Source: an uncultured bacterium (GTDB lineage: Bacteria > Cyanobacteriota > Vampirovibrionia > Gastranaerophilales > Gastranaerophilaceae). Taken from it: a stretch of 29,292 bases of DNA. Below are positions 1 through 4,647 of the stretch, piece after piece. The stretch is from assembly GCA_900553895.1 (NCBI GenBank), contig USFB01000026.1:1-29292 (forward strand), given 5' to 3'. A program made the position numbers and the translations under genes. Within the stretch, counting starts at the first letter, position 1. Every line of letters starts with the position of its first letter. The notes under the pieces are model-generated. The model ran no database searches, had not been told where the DNA came from, and saw nothing but the letters and a program-made list of their open reading frames with translations.

Positions 1-108
1 CGGCCCTTTTTCTCTTGGGGCATGAATTTGATAATTTGCTTCATCTATAACTTTACCGCCATTAGAATTTATCTGTTGATTTTTTTCTTCATTCATTTCA
101 TTTGCCAT
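1..108 (-). CDS. Partial hypothetical protein, N-terminus only (cut by window start)
   Basis: The minus strand reads an open frame of 36 codons from an ATG at 108 to the window edge, beginning MANEMNEEKNQQINSNGG. A strong Shine-Dalgarno AAGGAG lies at 116-121 with a 7-nt spacer, which is the main reason to believe the gene. The visible N-terminus is hydrophilic and Asn/Glu/Lys-rich, with no signal peptide or membrane segment. It is preceded by the 141-190 element, a copy of which also precedes the 903-residue protein at 7359, so the two genes may share regulation. Too little is visible to assign a family. Confidence 0.7.
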   Translation of the reverse strand, partial: MANEMNEEKNQQINSNGGKVIDEANYQIHAPREKGP

Positions 109-115
109 AATATTA

Positions 116-121
116 CTCCTT
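116..121 (-). promoter_or_regulatory. Ribosome binding site deciding the partial gene start at 108
   Basis: AAGGAG on the minus strand, 7 nt from the ATG at 108. It is the best evidence that the edge frame is a real gene. Confidence 0.7.
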
Positions 122-140
122 GTAATATCATTTACGGCAT

Positions 141-190
141 TTTTTTGAAAAACTTTAGCAAATATTTGAAACTTGTTACAAATATTTACA
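141..190 (-). promoter_or_regulatory. Conserved two-part promoter-like element, copy A
   Basis: Written on the plus strand it is TTTTTTGAAAAACTTTAG, 15 nt, then TGTTACAAATATTTACA. The second part is identical to, and the first part one base different from, copy B at 7421-7470, with the same 15-nt gap. Read on the minus strand, towards the partial gene, it offers a -35-like TTGTAA, an 18-nt spacer and a -10-like TAAAGT. TGTAAATATTTGTAACA is also an imperfect palindrome, so an operator is possible. The promoter role is inference; the repeat itself is seen directly. Confidence 0.6.
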
Positions 191-198
191 TATATTTT

Positions 199-981
199 TT
201 AATCAGTTTTAGTAGAAACTTTTTTAGTATCTTTTAAATCACTATCAAAATAACCAACAATAAATTTAAATGTATTGAGTGCAGAATCAATACTCATAAC
301 ACGAGGTTTATTTCCGCGTTTTTCTTTAACAGTTACGGTACCTTTCTTTAAGTCTACATCTTCCAATATATAAACATGCCAAGTTCTGCCATCAAGCATT
401 TTAACGCCTGTACCAATTACAAAACTATGTTTCTTTTCCTTATCCATGCGCTCGAACAGATTCATAACTTCATCTTTGTATCCGCTTAAATCAAAATTAA
501 AGTCTTCTTCTGCAATCACACGAGGTTCAACACCCGTAAAAATTTTCATAAAATGCGAAGGCAGACTGTTTTCAAAAGCATAATCTTTAAATTTATCCGT
601 AAACCTGCAAATCCAAGGCTTTGCCTTATGTTTATTTTCATATTGAGCAACTGAAACATCCATGCTTCTTATAATTTCATTATCTTGAAGTCGATAAAGC
701 TTTTCATACCCTTTTACTACTGCATTTGTCGGGATTGTGTATTTCTCTTCTTGGTTGTTAGGTGCGTATAAATAGCAATTTATTAATTTTGGATTTTTAT
801 CGTCATATTGAATGTGTTCTTTTATTACTTTTCGTCCATTAGGGGTGTGTGATAGTGTTTCTAAGGTCGTCATTAAGTAACAGTCACTAAAATGCTGTTT
901 AGTACTCTCAAATTTATCAATATCTTTATCGGATATTGACGCACAAAAAGGAATATTAACACTATTCAAACGACCTATCAT
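199..981 (-). CDS. Calpain-like (papain-fold) cysteine peptidase-type protein
   Basis: A 260-residue protein with no signal peptide or membrane segment. Residues 29-40 (QHFSDCYLMTTL) resemble the calpain/C2 active-site start, Q-x-x-x-D-C-(W/Y)-L, giving Cys34 as candidate nucleophile, and are followed by 'LSHTPNGRKVI', which fits the helix after it. WHVYILEDVD at 201-210 resembles the His strand, with His202 (or His185) as candidate. The usual N-P-W-G that supplies the third catalytic residue is not evident: the matching place reads VKEKRGN. The protein may therefore be inactive or divergent. The start is uncertain, since the AAGG upstream lies only 2 nt from the ATG. It is followed by the element at 141-190 and the partial gene. 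The family call is by motif only. Confidence 0.6.
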   Translation of the reverse strand: MIGRLNSVNIPFCASISDKDIDKFESTKQHFSDCYLMTTLETLSHTPNGRKVIKEHIQYDDKNPKLINCYLYAPNNQEEKYTIPTNAVVKGYEKLYRLQDNEIIRSMDVSVAQYENKHKAKPWICRFTDKFKDYAFENSLPSHFMKIFTGVEPRVIAEEDFNFDLSGYKDEVMNLFERMDKEKKHSFVIGTGVKMLDGRTWHVYILEDVDLKKGTVTVKEKRGNKPRVMSIDSALNTFKFIVGYFDSDLKDTKKVSTKTD

Positions 982-1074
982 ATCCTTATTAAAAATGAAA
1001 AATGCAAATTATTGCTAAATTATTGCAAAAATGTTACAATTTGAAAGGTAGCTTGTATTGTGAGCGAATTTAAT

Positions 1075-1121
1075 GCTTCGCCCCTTGCGGGAGAAGCTGG
1101 AGGAGCCCTGATAAGGGGTAT
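1075..1121. repeat. REP/MITE-like palindromic repeat remnant, copy 1
   Basis: A GC-richer segment in an AT-rich gap, containing CTTGCGGGAGAAGCTGGAGG and then AGCCCTGATAAGGGG. It matches the general form of interspersed 'gcgggag...ggtggcgaagccggatgaggg' elements found in many bacteria. The last part aligns with copy 3 at 4540-4564 (AGCTGGNGNAGCC-TGATNAGGG). It lies just upstream of rpiB and happens to be open in the rpiB frame, which makes a false N-terminal extension. Confidence 0.45.
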
Positions 1122-1137
1122 TATTAAGGAATTAAAT

Positions 1138-1563
1138 ATGGAAATACTAATCGGTTCAGACCATGGCGGTTATAAATTAAAACAAGAAATTATAAAATAT
1201 TTAAATGAATTAGGACATACAGTTGAAGACTGTGGCTGTTATTCTGATGCTTCTTGCGATTATCCTGATATTGCACAAGATGTAGCTAAAAAAGTTTTAT
1301 CAACAGGCAAAAAAGCAATTCTTGTTTGTGGAACTGGGATTGGCATGTCAATTGCTGCAAATCGTTTTAAAGGAATTAGAGCATCACATTGCACAGACAC
1401 TTTTACTGCAAGAATGACAAGAATGCACAATAATTCAAATATTTTATGTTTAGGTGAAAGAATTACAGGCACGGGTCTCGCGCTTGATATTGTTGAAATT
1501 TGGTTAAATACCGATTTTCAAGGCGGAAGACACGAAATAAGAATAAACAAATTGGAGTTATAA
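1138..1563 (+). CDS. rpiB: Ribose-5-phosphate isomerase B
   Basis: Interconverts ribulose 5-phosphate and ribose 5-phosphate in the cytoplasmic pentose phosphate pathway. The 141 residues match the usual RpiB length. EILIGSDHGGYKLK at the N-terminus is the substrate-binding start. CGTGIGMSIAANRFKGIRA carries the catalytic Cys and the phosphate-binding glycines, followed by the Asn-rich HNNSNILCLGER strand typical of the LacAB_RpiB family. The frame stays open upstream to a GTG at 1060, but that part reads through a palindromic repeat. The ATG at 1138 has an AAGGA at 1126-1130 with a 7-nt spacer and starts exactly where the family starts. It is the first gene of a block with rsfS directly attached. 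Confidence 0.95.
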   Translation: MEILIGSDHGGYKLKQEIIKYLNELGHTVEDCGCYSDASCDYPDIAQDVAKKVLSTGKKAILVCGTGIGMSIAANRFKGIRASHCTDTFTARMTRMHNNSNILCLGERITGTGLALDIVEIWLNTDFQGGRHEIRINKLEL

Positions 1564-1971
1564 ATGACAGAAGAAATTACATCATATAAATTTGCTTGTG
1601 TAGTTGCAAGATTTTTAGAAGAAAGAATTGCAAGTGATATTTCTATTTTGAATATCAGCAATGTTTCATCTTTCGCTGATTATTTTGTAATATGTTCAGC
1701 ACAAACAAGCACACAAGTTAAAGCTTTAACCGAAAATTTGGCTGAAAAAGTAAAATCAACATTTTCAAGATTACCTTTAGGCAGAGAAAATGATGTTAAA
1801 AATCGTTGGAACTTGATTGATTACGGTGATGTAGTTGTTCATATTCTTCAACAAAATGAAAGAGAAGCTTATGCAATAGAAAAATTTTGGAACCACGCAT
1901 TCAGTATTCCTCGTAACACCTGGTTAGAAGAATCAATTGAATATTCTGTTTATGAAAATATTAAAAAATAA
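1564..1971 (+). CDS. rsfS: Ribosome silencing factor RsfS (Iojap/YbeB family)
   Basis: RsfS binds ribosomal protein uL14 on the 50S subunit and blocks joining with 30S when nutrients are short. The 135 residues show the family's core: SSFADYFVICSAQTSTQVKA, the GRENDVKNRWNLIDYGDVVVHI strand-turn (usually E-G-x3-x-W-x-L-x-D-Y-G-D-x-V-V-H) and the closing REAYAIEKFWNHA (usually R-x-Y-x-L-E-x-L-W). The ATG follows the rpiB stop with no gap, and its GGAG lies inside the end of rpiB, so the two are co-transcribed and probably translationally coupled. Confidence 0.95.
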   Translation: MTEEITSYKFACVVARFLEERIASDISILNISNVSSFADYFVICSAQTSTQVKALTENLAEKVKSTFSRLPLGRENDVKNRWNLIDYGDVVVHILQQNEREAYAIEKFWNHAFSIPRNTWLEESIEYSVYENIKK

Positions 1972-2010
1972 CTCTTTTCCTCTCCTTGAGGGGTAGAGTG
2001 GGAGCTTTTA
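1972..2010. repeat. REP/MITE-like palindromic repeat remnant, copy 2
   Basis: The 47-bp gap between rsfS and the TPR gene is made of TTTCCTCTCCTTGAGGGG followed by TAGAGTGGGAGC. This has the same 'ctctcc-ttg-aggg...' style as copy 1 at 1075-1121. It is short and diverged, so its membership of the same family is tentative. Confidence 0.3.
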
Positions 2011-2018
2011 GGAACATC

Positions 2019-3089
2019 ATGGATAAAAAAGAATTAAATAAAGCAATAGAAAAAACCGTTTTAAAAATGGCAATGGAGCCTAAAAATACTGAGCATTATC
2101 ATGAACTTGCAAAATACTATGCAATGGATAATCAGTATGACAAAGTTATTTCTGTATATGAAAGTCTTTTAGAAATAGATCCGAAAGATTTACAAACCTT
2201 GTTGAATTTAGGTAGCATTTGGTTTTATTCGAAAGAATACAAGAAAGCTTTAAAATATTTTAACCAAGCAATGCTTGTAAATCCAAGTAATTATTTAGTT
2301 TACTATAATATGGCGAACACTTATGCTGAGCTTAAAAACTTTTCAAAAGCTTTACATTACTATAACAGAACGCTTGATTTTAATTCTCAAGACCCTGAAA
2401 TTTACAACGCGATTGCACTTTTATACCATGACTTTGAAGATTATGTTGAATCAAGAGCATATTATGAAAAAGCTTTGTCACTTGATCCTGATAATTTAAC
2501 CGCATTGGTGGATTTAGGAAATGTTTGTTTTAAATTATTTGACTATAATAAAGCTCTTGAATACTATTACAAAGTGTTCAAACTTGCACCTGATAACAAA
2601 ACTGTGGCTCTTTGCATTGCAAATACGCTTGCAGTATCAAAAGACAAAGAAAAATGTTATGATTATTTTGAAAAAGCTATTGCACTTCCGGGTGATAACT
2701 ATAAGGCTTATATTTGCTATGCGATAGCAAAATCAGATTTTAAAGATTATGAAGATGCTATTGAATTGTACAAAAAAGCAATTGAAATTAATCCAAAAGA
2801 AGCAAATGCTTATATTTTAACAGGTAATTTGTATTCTAATATCAAAAAATTCAAAGAGGCAGAAGTTCAATACAAAGAGGCACTTAAGATTAATAAACTC
2901 GATCCAAGCATTTATGTATTAATTGCAAATGTTTATTATATGAATAATGAAATTGAGCGTTCAATTTACTCATATAGAGCTGCTGTAAATATGCGTCCTG
3001 AAAATGATGAATATAAGTTAGTTTTCATACAAGTTTTAGATGATTATATAGAACAACAAAGAAAGGGTGATATCGTTGCAACCTTCTAA
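2019..3089 (+). CDS. Tetratricopeptide repeat protein, nine tandem TPRs
   Basis: A 356-residue soluble protein built almost entirely of nine consecutive 34-residue TPR units, from about residue 21 to 325. Unit ends such as LLEIDP, AMLVNP, ALSLDP, KLAPDN and AIEINP recur at the regular spacing. There is no signal peptide, membrane segment or catalytic domain, so a scaffold or protein-binding role is likely and no partner can be named. The ATG at 2019 is preferred over the GTG at 1986 because AGGA (2010-2013) sits 5 nt before it and the upstream codons come from a repeat remnant. Its stop overlaps the start region of the next gene, so it belongs to the rpiB-rsfS transcription unit. Confidence 0.9.
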   Translation: MDKKELNKAIEKTVLKMAMEPKNTEHYHELAKYYAMDNQYDKVISVYESLLEIDPKDLQTLLNLGSIWFYSKEYKKALKYFNQAMLVNPSNYLVYYNMANTYAELKNFSKALHYYNRTLDFNSQDPEIYNAIALLYHDFEDYVESRAYYEKALSLDPDNLTALVDLGNVCFKLFDYNKALEYYYKVFKLAPDNKTVALCIANTLAVSKDKEKCYDYFEKAIALPGDNYKAYICYAIAKSDFKDYEDAIELYKKAIEINPKEANAYILTGNLYSNIKKFKEAEVQYKEALKINKLDPSIYVLIANVYYMNNEIERSIYSYRAAVNMRPENDEYKLVFIQVLDDYIEQQRKGDIVATF

Positions 3090-3483
3090 ACAAATTTATC
3101 CGATAGAAAGATTAATCTCAGCTGCTTCATACCTCACAGCGGGCGGAGCGGGTTTTGTGTGGCTTATTATTGCTACATTAATGAAAAAGAATGTTACGCA
3201 ATTTTTAATGTACCATATTTTGCAATCAATATTTTTATCCATTGCATACTTTTTGCTTGCAACATTCGCAGAATTAATTTATGTAATTCTTTATAGAATT
3301 CCGTTTATAAACGCGATACCTTATTTTATTAATATGCCATTGCCGTTTGTATTTGGACTTTCAATTGTTCAGACAATTACAACCGCAATTATATTATATT
3401 TAGCAATAACTGCCGGTATGGGTATGTATAGCTACATACCTTGGATTTCAGATATTATCAATCAAAATACAGGTCGAAAATAG
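3076..3483 (+). CDS. Tic20-like small integral membrane protein
   Basis: A hydrophobic protein of about 135 residues with three or four membrane helices. The pattern SYLTAGGAGFVWLII, then QFLMYHILQSIFLSIAYFLL, then a last helix ending GMYSYIPWISDIINQ, resembles cyanobacterial Tic20: a first helix, the F-x-x-x-N-x-x-Q-A-I-L-L-D-I-type helix, and a C-terminal Y-x-x-I-P-x-I-S-x-A tail. In plastids Tic20 is part of the inner-envelope protein import machinery; bacterial homologues have no settled function. The TTG at 3076 is chosen as start because AAAGGG (3062-3067) lies 8 nt upstream; the GTG at 3067 is possible but overlaps that site. It overlaps the TPR gene by 14 nt. The family call is moderate. 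Confidence 0.6.
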   Translation: MQPSKQIYPIERLISAASYLTAGGAGFVWLIIATLMKKNVTQFLMYHILQSIFLSIAYFLLATFAELIYVILYRIPFINAIPYFINMPLPFVFGLSIVQTITTAIILYLAITAGMGMYSYIPWISDIINQNTGRK

Positions 3484-3517
3484 AATCTAATAATTTAACT
3501 TAACAATCTATTGATTA

Positions 3518-3544
3518 TTGAGTATATTTGTGTTTATTTATAAT
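3518..3544 (+). promoter_or_regulatory. Candidate promoter for rpsP
   Basis: A perfect -10 TATAAT lies at 3539-3544. The best -35 is TTGAGT at 3518-3523, with a short 15-nt spacer. The predicted start point falls at about 3550, where the structured leader begins. Confidence 0.4.
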
Positions 3545-3545
3545 T

Positions 3546-3625
3546 AGGCAGGCATATCCTCTAAACGCCTGTTATGTATAAGCGGCTAGGAGCCAATCTT
3601 TCAAGTTAAGAAGCTCCACTTATAT
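3546..3625 (+). promoter_or_regulatory. Structured 5' leader of rpsP
   Basis: Two hairpins can be drawn in the 163-nt gap before rpsP. The first pairs CAGGC (3549-3553) with GCCTG (3567-3571). The second pairs ATAAG (3578-3582) with CTTAT (3619-3623) and, inside it, GGAGC (3589-3593) with GCTCC (3613-3617). A leader of this size before a ribosomal protein gene could be an autoregulatory site. No known ribosomal-protein leader or riboswitch class was recognised. Confidence 0.45.
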
Positions 3626-3646
3626 TAAAAATAGAAGGAAAAAGAA

Positions 3647-4015
3647 ATGTTAAAAATCAGATTAAAAAGATTAGGTGCTAAAAAGGCTCCAACATACAGA
3701 GTTATTGTTATCAACTCTACAACAAAACGTGAAGGTAGACCTGTTGAAGAATTAGGTTACTACAACCCAAAAACAAAAGAAATGAAATTAAACAAAGTTT
3801 CTGCTGAAGCATGGGTAAAAAAAGGTGCTCAACCTACAGATACAGTTAAGTATTTGATGGCTAACTGCAACGAAGACGGCACTTTGAACTACAAAAAATC
3901 AGAAGTAGTTAAGCTTTCTAAGAAGGCTCAAGCTAAGAAAGCCGAAGAAGAAGCAAGAAAAGCTGAAGAAGCAGCGGCTGCAGCTCAAGCCGAAGAAGCT
4001 CCAACTGAAGCTTAA
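3647..4015 (+). CDS. rpsP: 30S ribosomal protein bS16
   Basis: A component of the 30S body needed for its assembly. Residues 1-80 are canonical bS16: MLKIRLKRLGAKKAPTYRVI, then REGRPVEELGYYNP and the LNKVSAEAWVKKGAQPTDTV segment. At 122 residues it is longer than the usual 75-90. The extra roughly 35 residues form a Lys/Ala/Glu-rich tail (QAKKAEEEARKAEEAAAAAQ), probably a charged helix or a disordered extension. AGAAGGA upstream is a good ribosome binding site. It has its own leader and a strong terminator, so it is expressed as a separate unit from the genes before it. Confidence 0.97.
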   Translation: MLKIRLKRLGAKKAPTYRVIVINSTTKREGRPVEELGYYNPKTKEMKLNKVSAEAWVKKGAQPTDTVKYLMANCNEDGTLNYKKSEVVKLSKKAQAKKAEEEARKAEEAAAAAQAEEAPTEA

Positions 4016-4026
4016 GAAATAATTTT

Positions 4027-4056
4027 AAAGCTCTCTTCTTCGAGGAGAGCTTTTTT
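4027..4056 (+). terminator. Rho-independent terminator of rpsP
   Basis: AAAGCTCTC (4027-4035) pairs with GAGAGCTTT (4045-4053), extendable inwards by three pairs including a wobble, and is followed by a T run. Confidence 0.85.
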
Positions 4057-4150
4057 AATAAATTTTTGTAAAGATTTATAAATTTAATAGCAATTTTTAA
4101 TATTGCTGAGTTTTAAAAAAAATGTGTATCAGATAATAGAAGGTATAAGT

Positions 4151-4531
4151 ATGATGATTAGTCCGATTAACTTTAGAGCTAGTGCAAGCAATGTGGAATT
4201 AACAAAACCTGTTGAAACAGAAGCACCAAAAACAGAAACTGTAACAACACCAATTGAAACAGCTACATCTTTTAAAGGTGCAAATGCTCTAGCTGCATAT
4301 AATAAAGCATTCTTAGCTGTTGATAATACAACAGAAGAAACTCCTAAAGCTCCTGCATTCAAAGGTGAAGAAGTTGAAACTGAAGAAGCTCCTAAAGCTC
4401 CTGCGTTCAAAGGCGAAGAAGTTGAAACTGAAGAAGCACCTAAAGCTCCTGCGTTTAAAGGCGAAGAAGTTGAAACTGAAGAAGTTCCTGTAGAAGCAGG
4501 TGACAAAGTAGCTAAGGAAGAAAAAGTTTAA
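4151..4531 (+). CDS. Small 'INFR/FKG' repeat protein with three 16-residue repeats
   Basis: A 126-residue acidic, low-complexity protein. It starts MMISPINFRASASN, a short hydrophobic opening that ends in N-F-R, then a Thr/Glu/Pro-rich stretch with SFKGANALAAYNKA. Three nearly perfect 16-residue copies of PKAPAFKGEEVETEEA follow. I recall similar 'I(N/S)F(R/K)G' motifs from many Gastranaerophilales proteins, but no function is known to me. The ATG at 4151 is chosen because AGAAGG (4138-4143) lies 7 nt upstream. The gene stands alone between the rpsP terminator and a shared terminator. The reverse-strand frame across the repeats is a by-product of their composition. Confidence 0.75.
   Translation: MMISPINFRASASNVELTKPVETEAPKTETVTTPIETATSFKGANALAAYNKAFLAVDNTTEETPKAPAFKGEEVETEEAPKAPAFKGEEVETEEAPKAPAFKGEEVETEEVPVEAGDKVAKEEKV
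4343..4486 (+). repeat. Three tandem 48-bp coding repeats
   Basis: Units at 4343-4390, 4391-4438 and 4439-4486 each encode PKAPAFKGEEVETEEA (the last unit ends in V). They differ by only a few mostly synonymous bases, which suggests recent expansion by slippage or recombination. Confidence 0.9.
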
Positions 4532-4539
4532 CTTTTATA

Positions 4540-4564
4540 AGCTGGCGAAGCCTGATGAGGGTGA
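4540..4564. repeat. REP/MITE-like palindromic repeat remnant, copy 3
   Basis: AAGCTGGCGAAGCCTGATGA followed by GGGTG lies between the FKG protein and its terminator. It is the closest of the three copies to the common 'ggtggcgaagccggatgaggg' form and aligns with the end of copy 1. Confidence 0.45.
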
Positions 4565-4596
4565 TATAGATAGTTTATAATATCAATTATGCAAAC

Positions 4597-4628
4597 AAAA
4601 AACCACCGATAAAATATCAGTGGTTTTT
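4597..4628. terminator. Bidirectional terminator between convergent genes
   Basis: AAAAACCAC (4598-4606) pairs with GTGGTTTTT (4620-4628), and after one mismatch GATA pairs with TATC around an AAA loop. The A run and T run flank it on both sides, so it can serve both the FKG protein gene and the 903-residue gene. Confidence 0.85.
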
Positions 4629-4647
4629 GTTAATTTAATATTCAGTC

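Noticed and set aside
22..237. Plus-strand open frame at the window start
   Set aside because: It is antisense to the partial gene with a strong ribosome binding site and runs through the 141-190 element; very rich in Phe, Ile and Tyr, as expected of AT-rich non-coding DNA.
1060..1137. N-terminal extension of rpiB from a GTG
   Set aside because: The extra codons come from a palindromic repeat, and the ATG at 1138 has its own Shine-Dalgarno and the family-standard start.
4129..4506. Minus-strand frame across the FKG repeats
   Set aside because: A Ser/Ala-rich mirror of the 48-bp coding repeats with no independent support.
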